DNA from: JAFMJV01 sp034436555
GTDB lineage: Bacteria; Chloroflexota; Limnocylindria; Limnocylindrales; CSP1-4
Length of the DNA stretch: 64,000 nt
Assembly: GCA_034436555.1 (NCBI GenBank)
Contig: DAOTUU010000052.1
Coordinates: 1-64,000 of the forward strand
Direction: 5' to 3'
Shown here piece by piece: positions 43,617 through 52,354 of this stretch; the first letter of the stretch is position 1, and each line of letters opens with the position of its first letter. Both the position numbers and the translations under genes were made by a program. The notes under the pieces are model-generated. The model had not been told where the DNA came from, did not search any database, and worked only from the letters and a program-made list of their open reading frames with translations.

Positions 43617-44689
43617 GGCTCCTCGTCGAGGGAGACGGTCCGGTGCTCCGCGGCGGAGCGATAGGCGGCGAACGCGATGGCCAGCGTGCGCAGGTTGTCG
43701 CGCCCGGAGGTGACCGGCTCACGCCCGGTGGCGATGGCGTCCATCAGGTCGCCCATGGGACCCAGGAAGGCGTCCGGGATCCAGCGCACGCCCTGGAAGT
43801 CGAAGGTGCGCGGCGCCTCGCCGCGTCGCCGCAGCTCGAGGCTGTCCACGCGCCCGTCGGGATAGTCGTAGATGAGGCCGATGGTGCCCGCGATCGCGCC
43901 GTCCGTGCCGCGCAGCCGGTACGCCGCGCGCGGTTCGCCGTACAGGTCGTGGTGGTCCACGTCGATGAGCGCGGCCGATCCATCCGGATACTCCAGGATG
44001 GTCGTGGTGCGCGTCTCGCCCACGACCGGCTCCTGTCCCGGCGCCCGACCATGGATGCTCGTCACTCGCACCGGTTCGCCCAGGATGGAGCGCAGCGCGT
44101 CCTGGTAGTGGATGGAGTGGTACAGGATCTCCAGGCGCGGCGCGGCGGCCAGCCACGGCCAGAGGTGCCAGGGCGTGGTGCTCCACACCTCCAGCGAGGT
44201 GTTCGCGACGCGTCCGATGGCTCCCTGGCGGACCAGGGAGCGCGTGGCGGCGATGCCGGGCTCCCAGCGCATCTGCTGGTTGACGGCGATCCGGACGCCC
44301 GCGTCATCCGCGAGCCTGACCATCCGCCGGGCCGACTCGATGTCCAGCGCGAACGGCTTCTGGCACAGGAGATGGCGCCCGGCCTCGATCGCGAGCTGGG
44401 CGATGCGCGGCTGCTCCCAGGGTGTGACGGCGACGTCCACGATGTCCACACCGGGCGTGGCCACGAGCGCCTCCGCGGAATCCGCAACCACCGGGATGCC
44501 GAACTGGTCGGCCGCCTCCCGGGCACGCGCCGGATCGAGATCCGCGATGGCGACGACGCGCAGGCCCGCGTCCCGGTAGGCCGGCAGGTGGCCGTACCGG
44601 ACGATGCCCCCGGCGCCCACGATGCCGATGCCCAGGTCCCGGCCGGCGCCCGCCGGGATCCGCCAGTCGGGCTCCGGCGTCGCGGTCAC
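43613..44689 (-). CDS. Gfo/Idh/MocA family oxidoreductase
   Basis: 358-residue NAD(P)-dependent sugar or inositol dehydrogenase. Rossmann motif GIGIVGAGGIVRYGHLPAYR, CQKPFALDIESARRMV (EKP-motif variant with Q-K-P, Lys catalytic), NQQMRWEPGI, and the C-terminal beta-sheet domain YHSIHYQDALRSILG (His equivalent present). GTG 44689 was chosen because it lies just after the RhaM stop (28-bp gap); the open frame extends upstream without a better start. Part of the sugar operon. Confidence 0.88.
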   Translation of the reverse strand: MTATPEPDWRIPAGAGRDLGIGIVGAGGIVRYGHLPAYRDAGLRVVAIADLDPARAREAADQFGIPVVADSAEALVATPGVDIVDVAVTPWEQPRIAQLAIEAGRHLLCQKPFALDIESARRMVRLADDAGVRIAVNQQMRWEPGIAATRSLVRQGAIGRVANTSLEVWSTTPWHLWPWLAAAPRLEILYHSIHYQDALRSILGEPVRVTSIHGRAPGQEPVVGETRTTTILEYPDGSAALIDVDHHDLYGEPRAAYRLRGTDGAIAGTIGLIYDYPDGRVDSLELRRRGEAPRTFDFQGVRWIPDAFLGPMGDLMDAIATGREPVTSGRDNLRTLAIAFAAYRSAAEHRTVSLDEEP

Positions 44690-44717
44690 CGGCGCCACCC
44701 GCGCCACCCGCGCTCGC

Positions 44718-45065
44718 TCACGTCTCTGGCGTCCCGTCCGTGTGGAACACCTCCGGCAGCGCGTGCCACCACTCACCGTCCGCGCGGCTCTCCACGGGCG
44801 CCTGCATCGGCATCATCCACGCCCACCAGCGCTGGGTCTCGGGATCCGCGGCCATGCGCGCCATGTCTCCCTCGAAGTCGTCGCCCACGTGCTCGAAGTA
44901 CGCGAACAGGGTCTGGCGGTCCCACGCGAAGATCGAGTAGTTGCGGATGTTGCACGCCGCGATCATGGCCAGGACGCTCGGCCACACCGCCGCATGGGCG
45001 CGCACGTACTCGTCGTAGACCTCCGGTCGGACCCCGATGACCTGGCCGAACCGCCGCACGCTCAT
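44718..45065 (-). CDS. rhaM: L-rhamnose mutarotase-like protein
   Basis: 115-residue ferredoxin-like-fold mutarotase interconverting alpha and beta anomers of L-rhamnose or a related sugar such as L-fucose. Catalytic residues of RhaM are conserved in spacing: Tyr20, His24, Tyr43 and the Trp80-Trp81 pair. ATG 45065 overlaps the isomerase stop. It signals that the operon handles a free 6-deoxy-type or similar aldose, although no rhamnose isomerase/kinase/aldolase set is present. Confidence 0.85.
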   Translation of the reverse strand: MSVRRFGQVIGVRPEVYDEYVRAHAAVWPSVLAMIAACNIRNYSIFAWDRQTLFAYFEHVGDDFEGDMARMAADPETQRWWAWMMPMQAPVESRADGEWWHALPEVFHTDGTPET

Positions 45066-45916
45066 CGGACGTCCAGGCCGAGGGCGGCGGCGCGCGCCGC
45101 GAGGTGCTGCTTCGCCTGCGCGATCTGGCCCACGGGCAGATGCTCCACGATCGCCCAGCCGTCGGGCAGGGCGGCGGTCCGGCGCAGCACCGTGTCCAGG
45201 TCCAGGATGCCGGCGCCCGGGATCGTCTCCGACACATGGACCACGAGTCGATCCTCCAGGTACGCGTCCTTGACGTGGGTGGTGGCGCAGAAGTCACCCA
45301 GCACGTCGAACAGATGGTCGATCATGGCCGTGCTGTGGAACGCGGTCTGGATGCCGTCCACGAAGTTGGCCGGGTCGATGTTCACCCGGACGTGGGCTGG
45401 GTCGGTCCGCTCGATGACCCGCCGCACGCGCTCCGCGGAGTCGAACGGCGATACGTGGTGCTTCTCCAGCACGATGGTGATGCCCAGCGGGACCGCGACG
45501 TCCAGGATCTCCGACAGGCTCCGCACCACGGTGTCCTCCGTGGCCTGGGTGTGGTTGTCCGGGTGCGGCCACCAGTCGCCGCGCGGGTTGTGGCTGGTGG
45601 GCCGCACGCCGCTGGCGGGGACGCCCATCCGTGCCGCCAGCCGGGCCAGGTCTCGGGCGCCCTCCACGCCCCGCCGACGCACCGCCTCATCCCGGCTCAC
45701 GATGCTGGGATACGGACCCCAGATCTGGAGGAGGTCCAGGCCGTTGGCATCGACCGCGGCACGGACGCGTGCCGCGGTCTCGTCGGTGACGCCGGATGCG
45801 GGAACCGTCAGGTGGGCGCCGAGCCCGCGGAATCCCAGCTCACGCGCGAGGGCGACCTGCTCGACCGTCACATCCGACCAGTCGCTCACGATCAGACCGA
45901 GCAGACCGAACCGCAT
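45062..45916 (-). CDS. Sugar phosphate isomerase/epimerase (xylose-isomerase-like TIM barrel)
   Basis: 284-residue AP-endonuclease-2/xylose-isomerase-like TIM barrel. Metal-binding residues are visible: TIVLEKHHVSPF (Glu), VNIDPANFVDG (Asp), TTHVKDAYLED (His/Asp) and GAGILDLDTVLR (Glu-equivalent region). Such proteins epimerise keto-sugars or dehydrate inosose. First gene of the operon, with leader of about 40 nt and promoter TTGACT-N17-TACCGT; ATG 45916 has GGAG close upstream. Confidence 0.87.
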   Translation of the reverse strand: MRFGLLGLIVSDWSDVTVEQVALARELGFRGLGAHLTVPASGVTDETAARVRAAVDANGLDLLQIWGPYPSIVSRDEAVRRRGVEGARDLARLAARMGVPASGVRPTSHNPRGDWWPHPDNHTQATEDTVVRSLSEILDVAVPLGITIVLEKHHVSPFDSAERVRRVIERTDPAHVRVNIDPANFVDGIQTAFHSTAMIDHLFDVLGDFCATTHVKDAYLEDRLVVHVSETIPGAGILDLDTVLRRTAALPDGWAIVEHLPVGQIAQAKQHLAARAAALGLDVR

Positions 45917-45962
45917 CACCACTCCTCGCCTCAGCCCGGCGTCGTCATCCCGGCCCAGCGTG

Positions 45963-46016
45963 ACGGTAGCGTGTGCGGTGTCGGGAGTCAACCGGTTGAG
46001 CGATGTCACCGGTTGA
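45963..46016 (-). promoter_or_regulatory. Promoter of sugar operon with overlapping LacI-type operators
   Basis: Minus-strand -35 TTGACT (45991-45986) and -10 TACCGT (45968-45963), spacing 17. The perfect palindrome TCAACCGGTTGA (45988-45999) overlaps the -35, and a second copy, TCACCGGTTGA, lies at 46006-46016. Binding would block RNA polymerase, consistent with repression by the adjacent LacI protein. Confidence 0.75.
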
Positions 46017-46145
46017 GCGATGTCGGCGACGCGCGCCACCGGGGTCGGGCGACCGGCGGAGCGGGCGCGCACGAGCCGCGGGGGGTCTGGTCGGGTGCCG
46101 TGGCGCGCGGCGGGACGCCCGGGCAGACGGGGTGACCCGGGGTCG

Positions 46146-46203
46146 GACAACCGGTGGGGTCGGTCGGACAACCGGTTGACTGCGGCATCGAGCCGGATAC
46201 ACT
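46146..46203 (+). promoter_or_regulatory. LacI gene promoter (leaderless) with autoregulatory operators
   Basis: -35 TTGACT (46176-46181), -10 TACACT (46198-46203), spacing 16; ATG 46211 follows 7 bp after the -10, so the mRNA should be leaderless. Operators ACAACCGGTTGAC (46168-46180) overlaps the -35 and GACAACCGGTGG (46146-46157) lies upstream, implying autoregulation. Confidence 0.7.
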
Positions 46204-46210
46204 CCCGGCG

Positions 46211-47281
46211 ATGACGGTGACCTCCCACGACCCAGCCGTGCGACGATCCGCCCGACCCACCATCAGCGACGTGGCGGCCCGTGCCGCGGTGGACCGTGCC
46301 GTCGTGTCCAAGGTGCTCAGCGGCGATCCGGGTCTGCGTGTGCGCGAGGAGACCCGGGCGCGGGTGCGCCAGGCCGCCGCGGACCTGGGCTACCTGCCCA
46401 ACTTTCACGCTCGAGGACTGGCCCGCTCCCGGGCGGGCGCCCTGGGCCTGCTGGTGCCCGACGGCAACCCCCTGTTCCACGAGGTCATGGCGGGCGCGGA
46501 GGAGGCGGCCACCCAGCGCGACCTGCTGCTGTCGACGGCGACCCACCAGGGCAGCCTGCCTGAGCGGTTCCTGCGGCTGCTGCGAGGCGGCATCGTGGAT
46601 GCGCTGCTCGTGTCCGGCCTCCGTGCGGAGGTGGACGCGCAGGCGCTGTTCCGCGAGACGCGGGTGCCCGTGATCCTGGTGAACCGCCGGTCCCGCGGTT
46701 CGGAGCGCTGGGTGGTCCTGGACGACGAGCGCGCCGCGCGGATGGCGACCCAGCATCTGCTGGCGCTGGGCCATCGCGAGGTCGCATTCGTCGGGGGGCC
46801 GCGCGGGGTGGACACCGCGGAGCGGCGGCTGGCCGGGTTCCGCGCGGCCATGGCGGACGCGGGGCGGGCCGTGCCGGATGGGCGCGTGATCCACGCGGCG
46901 TACCAGGCGGCGGCGGGCGAGGCGGCGGTGGGCCAGCTCCTGGCGGCCGCCGACCACGGCGGATGGCCGACCGCCATCGTGACCGCGGACGCTCCGCTGG
47001 GACTGGGAGCGTGGCACGCGCTGGCGGCGCGGGGCATCGGGGTGCCTGGCGACATCTCCCTCATCGCCATCCACCGGCTGCCGTTCGAGGAGTACCGCGT
47101 GCCCGCGCTGACGTGCATCGAGCTGCCGCTCCGGACGCTGGGTCGCCGCGCCGCCGAGCTGGTCCTGGACACGCCGCCGGATGCACCCATCCAGGAGCTG
47201 ATCACGGAGGGCGTGGAGCTGTTCCTCGGAGACACGACGGCGCCCCCGCGCGAGGACGCCCTCCCGTCCCCGCGGCGCTGA
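46211..47281 (+). CDS. LacI-family transcriptional regulator
   Basis: 356 residues. The DNA-binding HTH is PTISDVAARAAVDRAVVSKV at residues 16-35, with hinge YLPNFHARGLARSRAGALG; the rest is a periplasmic-binding-protein-like ligand domain (LGLLVPDGNPLFHEVMAG, GHREVAFVGGP). The HTH has AVDRAVVSK in place of the usual VSxxTVSR, still consistent with the family. Divergent from the sugar operon, whose promoter carries CAACCGGTTG palindromes; those fit the central CG of LacI operators. Probably repressor relieved by the operon's sugar or an intermediate. Confidence 0.92.
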   Translation: MTVTSHDPAVRRSARPTISDVAARAAVDRAVVSKVLSGDPGLRVREETRARVRQAAADLGYLPNFHARGLARSRAGALGLLVPDGNPLFHEVMAGAEEAATQRDLLLSTATHQGSLPERFLRLLRGGIVDALLVSGLRAEVDAQALFRETRVPVILVNRRSRGSERWVVLDDERAARMATQHLLALGHREVAFVGGPRGVDTAERRLAGFRAAMADAGRAVPDGRVIHAAYQAAAGEAAVGQLLAAADHGGWPTAIVTADAPLGLGAWHALAARGIGVPGDISLIAIHRLPFEEYRVPALTCIELPLRTLGRRAAELVLDTPPDAPIQELITEGVELFLGDTTAPPREDALPSPRR

Positions 47282-47411
47282 CGCGGTGCTCGCGCCGCAC
47301 GGGCCGGCGCCGGGCCGGGCCGGGGCCGCGCCCGCGACCCTCACGCCGCGCGAGCGGCCCCAGCGCGGCCCTGGCATCCCCCCGGTCGCGGGCCCCGACA
47401 TCCCCCAGGCG

Positions 47412-47972
47412 TCAGCCCTCGTCGTCCTGCCCGTTCCCCCCGAGCGGCACCAGCAGGAACGCGATGACCAGCAGGAACGCCACGAGCGACAGAAACGGGA
47501 TGGACACGAAGCCGAACTCCCGGAACCAGACCGCGGTGCAGGGCACGCCCACCTTGCAGGCGCCCGTGTCGATCTGGGGGAACCACTCCAGGACGTAGTG
47601 GTAGGCCGCGACGAGGGCGCCGATCGCCGCGACCGGCCCGGCGTACCAGCGCACGGCCACGTCTCGCCGCCAGGTGGCCACGGCGAGGATCAGCACCAGC
47701 GGATACATCGCGATGCGCTGATACCAGCACAGCCGGCACGGCTCATAGCCCACCACCTCGGAGAAGTAGAGGCTCCCGAACGTGGCCAGCAGCGCGACGC
47801 TGAACGCCGCGGCCAGCGCGTGCCGCCCGAACCGCAGCCGCATCCCCTGGAGGCTGTCGGCGACATCGTCCGACGCGCGCGCGGCCACGGCGATCGCCGT
47901 GAGCCAGATGAGGAACAGGACGCCCGCGAGGGCGCCGAGCGCGAGGATGGCCTGGACGAGCGTTGCGGACAT
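47412..47972 (-). CDS. dsbB: Disulfide bond formation protein B
   Basis: 186-residue inner-membrane quinone-linked oxidoreductase that reoxidises a DsbA-type partner. Four DsbB-core helices carry the CxxC pair in CRLCWYQR (Cys79, Cys82) and the second pair in CKVGVPC in the following periplasmic loop. An extra N-terminal TM segment with a short linker is present. No DsbA is adjacent. ATG 47972 starts the frame; a long perfect inverted repeat lies 13 bp upstream. Confidence 0.9.
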   Translation of the reverse strand: MSATLVQAILALGALAGVLFLIWLTAIAVAARASDDVADSLQGMRLRFGRHALAAAFSVALLATFGSLYFSEVVGYEPCRLCWYQRIAMYPLVLILAVATWRRDVAVRWYAGPVAAIGALVAAYHYVLEWFPQIDTGACKVGVPCTAVWFREFGFVSIPFLSLVAFLLVIAFLLVPLGGNGQDDEG

Positions 47973-47984
47973 GCGGTGGACCTC

Positions 47985-48009
47985 GCCGGCCGCGGGACCC
48001 GCGGCCGGC
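47985..48009. repeat. Perfect 12-bp inverted repeat around one base
   Basis: GCCGGCCGCGGG, A, CCCGCGGCCGGC. It lies between the divergent starts of dsbB (47972) and the secreted protein (48098). There is no T-run, so it is not a standard terminator; it may be an operator or structured 5' leader of dsbB. Confidence 0.8.
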
Positions 48010-48097
48010 CTTCAGCGGCGACGGACGCATTCTCACCCAGCCGCCCGTCTGCCGTATCCTGCGACGGTCGACGCCCCTTCGACTGGAGGAACCGTCT

Positions 48098-49234
48098 GTG
48101 CGCCCCGCGCTCCACCCCTCACGCCTCGCGCTCCACCCCTCACGTCCAGCGCTCGCGATCCTGTTGGCATGCCTCGCCCTCGCCGTGGCTGGCGCCGCGC
48201 CCGCGGCGGCCCGTCCGCCGGCGCCTCGTGTCGTCGCGGGTCCCGCCGGATCGAGCAGCACCGCCGGCTGGGTGGCGGTGCGCGCGCCCGGCCTCGCCAG
48301 CTACACACCCGCGCCCATCGACCAGTGGCTCATCGGCACCGGGAGCGTCACCGTCCAGCGGACGGGCCCCGGGCGTCACACCGTGCGCTTCTCCGAGGTC
48401 GGGTTCCCAGGGGGCATCGTCCACGTCGCGCCGCTGGGGAGCCAGCAGCGGTACTGCTCCGTCGTGCGATGGATCAAGAACGGCATCGACCTCGATGTCG
48501 ACGTGCGCTGCTTCACGCCGGCGGGCGTCTCCACGGACACCCGGTTCATGGTGTCCTGGTTCTGGGCGGATGGGCTGACGGTGGGCACCATCGGCACCCT
48601 GTGGGCCGACCAGCCCAGGACTGCCGCCTACGCCCCGAACCACGCCTACTCCTTCAACTCCGGGGGCGGCGCCAACAGCGTCGAGCGCCTCGCCAAGGGC
48701 GACTATCGGGTGACGTTCGGGGCCATCGACGCCCCGGACGGCATGGCCGTGGTGAGCGCCTACGGATCGGGCGACCGCGCGTGCCAGGTGCGTGGCTGGG
48801 CGGCCCACGCCACGGGCGAGCGCGTCCGGGTGCGCTGTCGGACGCCCGGCGGCGCCCCCGCGGACAGCCGGTTCTCGCTCACCTGGGTGACCGGCGACGT
48901 GATGGATCATCTCTCGAGCGGCGCGTACCTCCGGGCATCGGGCCGCGTGGCGGACCAGCGGGTGGATGGGGCCGCCTCCACGTTCCAGCACCCCACCGGC
49001 GAGATCCACGTCCTCCGTCGGGCCACCGGTCGCTACCGCGTGACGCTGACCGTGATGCCCCTGGGAGGCGTGGCGTTCGTGAGCGGACTGGGCAGCCGGG
49101 CCCTCCGCTGCCGCGTGACCGGCATCCGGACCGGCGGCACGCTCGCCAGCGTGTCCGTCGCCTGCCGGAACGCCGCCGGCGCCTACGCCGACGGGCCGTT
49201 CGGACTCTCTTTCCTGAGCCAGCCGCTGGTGTGA
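48098..49234 (+). CDS. Secreted beta-repeat protein, function unknown
   Basis: 378 residues with a signal peptide (ALAILLACLALAVAGAAPAA) followed by four related modules of about 85 residues. Each has a YRVTF(G/R)-type strand, a Cys-containing middle (YCSVVRW, ACQVRGW, RCRVTGI) and a VRCxTPxG...DSRFxLTW ending, so paired cysteines may form disulfides in each module. No catalytic motif. GTG 48098 has GGAGGA 7 nt upstream; TATCCT at 48055-48060 may be its -10. The adjacent dsbB may be functionally relevant to its disulfides, which is speculative. Confidence 0.75.
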   Translation: MRPALHPSRLALHPSRPALAILLACLALAVAGAAPAAARPPAPRVVAGPAGSSSTAGWVAVRAPGLASYTPAPIDQWLIGTGSVTVQRTGPGRHTVRFSEVGFPGGIVHVAPLGSQQRYCSVVRWIKNGIDLDVDVRCFTPAGVSTDTRFMVSWFWADGLTVGTIGTLWADQPRTAAYAPNHAYSFNSGGGANSVERLAKGDYRVTFGAIDAPDGMAVVSAYGSGDRACQVRGWAAHATGERVRVRCRTPGGAPADSRFSLTWVTGDVMDHLSSGAYLRASGRVADQRVDGAASTFQHPTGEIHVLRRATGRYRVTLTVMPLGGVAFVSGLGSRALRCRVTGIRTGGTLASVSVACRNAAGAYADGPFGLSFLSQPLV

Positions 49235-49244
49235 TCCGCGCCGG

Positions 49245-50090
49245 TCACTTCACGGATCCCGCGGTGATGCCGTCCACGATGTGGCGGTTGAACACCACGT
49301 AGATCACGATCATCGGGATGGTCACGATCGAGAGCGCCGCGAACAGCAGCTGATAGTCGGTCTGGTAGCGCGAGCTGAAGGCCAGCAGGCCGGTCGGGAT
49401 CGTCTTGAGCTCGTCGTCCTGGATGTACAGCAGCGCGAGCAGGAACTCGTTCCAGGCGGCGAGGGCGGAGAAGATGGCGACCGTCGCGAGACCCGGCCGC
49501 AGCAGCGGTGCCGCCACCGAGCGGAAGATGCGGATGTCGCCCGCGCCGTCGATCCGGGCCGCCTCGAACAGCTCCTCCGGCAGGCCGTCGAGGTACACCT
49601 TGAGCAGGTACACCGCGAGCGGCAGGCCCATCGCGGTGTACGGGATGATGAGCGCCCAGCGGGTGTCTGTGATGGCGAGCTGCGTGAACATCGTGGACTG
49701 GGCGATGAAGTAGGACTGGAGCGGCAGCAGCAGGCCCAGCGCGAACAGGCCCATGGCCAGCCCGCGGCCACGGAACCGATAGCGGCTGAAGGCATACGCC
49801 GCAGCCGCGCCGATGACCAGGATGGCCGTCACCGACACACCGGTCACGATCGCCGAGTTGACCGCGTACTGGCCCAGGTGGCCCACCTCCCAGGCCTCCG
49901 CCCAGACCGACAGGTCGATGGCGTCCGGCAGTGCGAACGGTGAGCGGAAGATCGCCCGGTCCGACTTGAAGCTGGACAGGACCATCCAGATCATCGGGAA
50001 GAAGAACACGACCGCGAGCAGGGCCATCGCCCCGGTCACGAGCCAGCGCGACACCCGTCCGCCGTTCGCCACTCCCGACGACGCGGCCAT
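49245..50090 (-). CDS. CUT1 ABC transporter permease (MalG-like)
   Basis: 281-residue inner-membrane permease of a carbohydrate importer with six TM helices. The EAA loop is EAARIDGAGDIRIFRSVAAP, and MIWMVLSSFKSDRAIF and LPEELFEA are family landmarks; it ends IVDGITAGSVKG-like, typical of MalG C-termini. ATG 50090 overlaps the stop of the partner permease by one base. Last gene of the amino-sugar operon. Confidence 0.92.
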   Translation of the reverse strand: MAASSGVANGGRVSRWLVTGAMALLAVVFFFPMIWMVLSSFKSDRAIFRSPFALPDAIDLSVWAEAWEVGHLGQYAVNSAIVTGVSVTAILVIGAAAAYAFSRYRFRGRGLAMGLFALGLLLPLQSYFIAQSTMFTQLAITDTRWALIIPYTAMGLPLAVYLLKVYLDGLPEELFEAARIDGAGDIRIFRSVAAPLLRPGLATVAIFSALAAWNEFLLALLYIQDDELKTIPTGLLAFSSRYQTDYQLLFAALSIVTIPMIVIYVVFNRHIVDGITAGSVK

Positions 50091-50998
50091 CACCCGCCCC
50101 CGTCGGCGACCGTCGCCCGTCCGCCCGCGCCGCGCCGCCCGCTCCGGTTCGTCACCTGGACGTAGACCAGGCCCACGCCCACCACGATCGCGGTCAGGAT
50201 CACCGCCATGGCCGAGCCGTAGCCCACCTCCGCGTTGCGGAAGACCGTCTTGACGAGCAGCGTCGTGGGGATCTCCGTGGACCCGTACGGACCGCCGTTG
50301 GTGAGCACGAAGAACAGGTCGAAGCCCTGGAACCCGCCGGTCACGCACAGCAGCACCGCCACGGCCGTGACGCCCCGGATCATGGGCACCTTGACGCGCC
50401 GGAACAGGGCCCACTCCCCGGCGCCGTCCAGGCGGGCCGCCTCGGTCACCTCCGAGGGCACCTGCCGGAACGCGGCATAGAAGATCATCATGTAGAACCC
50501 GGCGTACACCCAGCCGGACACCACGCTGATGGCGAACAGCGCCACGGACGGGTCGCCCAGCCAGATCCGCTGGAGCGAACCCAGGCCCAGCGCGTCGAGC
50601 GCCCCGTTCAGCAGCCCGAAGTCGGGGTTGTAGATGAACGACCAGAGCACCGCCACCACGACCATCGGCAGCATCACCGGCGCGAACACCGCGACCCGGA
50701 ACCACAGGCCGCCCCGGCGCATGGACACGAGGCCCGCAAGGCCGAGGCCCACGAGGACCTCCAGCACCAGCGTGGCAGCGATGTAGCTGAGCACGTGCAC
50801 GAACGACCCGAGGAAGGCGGGGTCCACGAGCGCGCGCGCGTAGTTGTCCAGGCCCACCCAGGTCATGGGCCCGAAGCCGCTCCACTCGGTGAAGCTGTAG
50901 CCGATGGTGAAGACCATCGGCAGCAGCACCGCCGCCCCGAACACGAGCAGGCCCGGCAGCAGGAACAGCCAGGGCGTCAGCGTGCGATTGGGCTTCAA
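50090..50998 (-). CDS. CUT1 ABC transporter permease (MalF-like)
   Basis: 302-residue carbohydrate importer permease, six TM helices beginning PWLFLLPGLLVFGAAVLLPM. The EAA loop is EAARLDGAGEWALFRRVKVP and FFVLTNGGPYGSTE is the usual late motif. No ATPase gene is present in this operon, so it probably shares a multitask MsiK/UgpC-type ATPase encoded elsewhere. 84 bp downstream of the binding-protein gene. Confidence 0.92.
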   Translation of the reverse strand: MKPNRTLTPWLFLLPGLLVFGAAVLLPMVFTIGYSFTEWSGFGPMTWVGLDNYARALVDPAFLGSFVHVLSYIAATLVLEVLVGLGLAGLVSMRRGGLWFRVAVFAPVMLPMVVVAVLWSFIYNPDFGLLNGALDALGLGSLQRIWLGDPSVALFAISVVSGWVYAGFYMMIFYAAFRQVPSEVTEAARLDGAGEWALFRRVKVPMIRGVTAVAVLLCVTGGFQGFDLFFVLTNGGPYGSTEIPTTLLVKTVFRNAEVGYGSAMAVILTAIVVGVGLVYVQVTNRSGRRGAGGRATVADGGG

Positions 50999-51082
50999 GG
51001 GTCGGCCAGGGTGAGGCAGCGGGCCGGGGGAGCGGCTCCCGACCGGACGTGCGGCCCGGCCGGGAGCGACCTCACGCCCGGA

Positions 51083-52354
51083 TCAGCGGCCCAGTGCCGC
51101 GTCGAGCGCGGCGAGCGCGTCCGCGGGGGACTGCTGGCCGCCCAGCACGTTGGCCTCCGCCTGGTACAGCGCGTTGGCCATCTTCAGGTCGTAGCCGGTG
51201 TCGGGCGGCAGGACCGTGGCGGGCGCGCCCGCCAGGAGCTCCTGGAGCCGTGCCGAGCGGGAGTCCACCTCGCCCACGGTCGTGCCGGGGGCCAGCGGTT
51301 GGATCTCCGCGTCGGCGACGAAGCGATCCACGTTCTCGGGCGCGTTGAGCAGCGCCAGGAACTCCACCGCGAGCGGGATGTTCGGGCTCTGCGCGTTGAC
51401 CATGTAGCCGGTCTCCACGCCGATGACGGAGCCCTGGTCTCCCACGGCACCCTCCGGCATGGCGGGCAGGTTCACGAAGTCGAAGTCCAGCTCCGGCGCC
51501 TCATCCACCGCCCAGGACACGAGCCAGGAACCGATGGGATGCATCGCCGCCTTGCCCTGGAAGAACAGCTGCGCACCGGCGTTGTCGTCGATGGCGTTCG
51601 CCGAATCGTTCACGCACCGATGGTCGACGAGCTGCTGGATGTAGCCGAACGCGGTCTCCCACTCCGGGGTCGCGAAGGGCCCGCCGTTGGAGAGCGTCTC
51701 GTCGTAGACGGCCTCGCCCACGACCCGGGACGCCAGGTGGGACAGCCAGTTGCCCGCCGCCCACAGGTCCTTGTTGCCGGTGGTGATGGGGATGATCCCC
51801 GCGGCCGCGAGCGTGTCACACGCGGCGAGCAGCTCCTCGAACGTGGCGGGCGGCTCCACGCCGTGCTCCGCGAGCAGGGGCACGTTGTACCAGAGCACGT
51901 TCGTGACGTCCGCCGTGTGCGGCACCAGCACGACCTTGTCGTCGATGGACGCGGCCCCCAGCAGGCTCGGATCGAACAGCCCCGCGAGCGGACCGCTGGT
52001 GACCGCCTCGGTCAGGTCCGCCGCGTATCCGTCGGCGGCGCGCTGCGCCATCCGGGACCCGGTCCACTCGAAGTAGATGTCGGGCGCGTTGCGACCCGCC
52101 AGGAGCTGCGGCAGCCCGATCGTCTGGTACAGGTCGTCGTCCATGTAGTTCATCTCGACGTCCACGCCCGGATGGGACGCCTCGAACTGGGCCGCCACGT
52201 CGTCCCAGACGCGGATGCCCGCCTCCCCGGGGGAGCCCATCGCGATGCGCAGCGTGGTGTCCTGCGCCAGGGCGCCGCTCGCGCTGCCGGCCACGGCGAT
52301 CATGGCGCTCGCCACGATCGCGGTCGCCGCGGACCGGGGTCGGGATCTTGTCAT
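51083..52354 (-). CDS. Carbohydrate ABC transporter substrate-binding protein (CUT1)
   Basis: 423-residue extracytoplasmic binding protein of the SBP_bac_1 family. Sec signal peptide ends GALAQD with no lipobox Cys. MGSPGEAGIRVWDDVAAQFE, the domain-crossing DIYFEWTGSRMAQ, VLVPHTADVTNVLWYN and NKDLWAAGNWLSHL are typical sugar SBP features. Context (GH84, NagK-like kinase, DasR-like sites) points to N-acetylglucosamine or GlcNAc-containing oligosaccharides. ATG 52354 overlaps the glycosidase stop and follows AAGGAG. Confidence 0.9.
   Translation of the reverse strand: MTRSRPRSAATAIVASAMIAVAGSASGALAQDTTLRIAMGSPGEAGIRVWDDVAAQFEASHPGVDVEMNYMDDDLYQTIGLPQLLAGRNAPDIYFEWTGSRMAQRAADGYAADLTEAVTSGPLAGLFDPSLLGAASIDDKVVLVPHTADVTNVLWYNVPLLAEHGVEPPATFEELLAACDTLAAAGIIPITTGNKDLWAAGNWLSHLASRVVGEAVYDETLSNGGPFATPEWETAFGYIQQLVDHRCVNDSANAIDDNAGAQLFFQGKAAMHPIGSWLVSWAVDEAPELDFDFVNLPAMPEGAVGDQGSVIGVETGYMVNAQSPNIPLAVEFLALLNAPENVDRFVADAEIQPLAPGTTVGEVDSRSARLQELLAGAPATVLPPDTGYDLKMANALYQAEANVLGGQQSPADALAALDAALGR

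Noticed and set aside
47985..48009. Intrinsic terminator
   Set aside because: Lies between divergent start codons and is not followed by a T-run on either strand.
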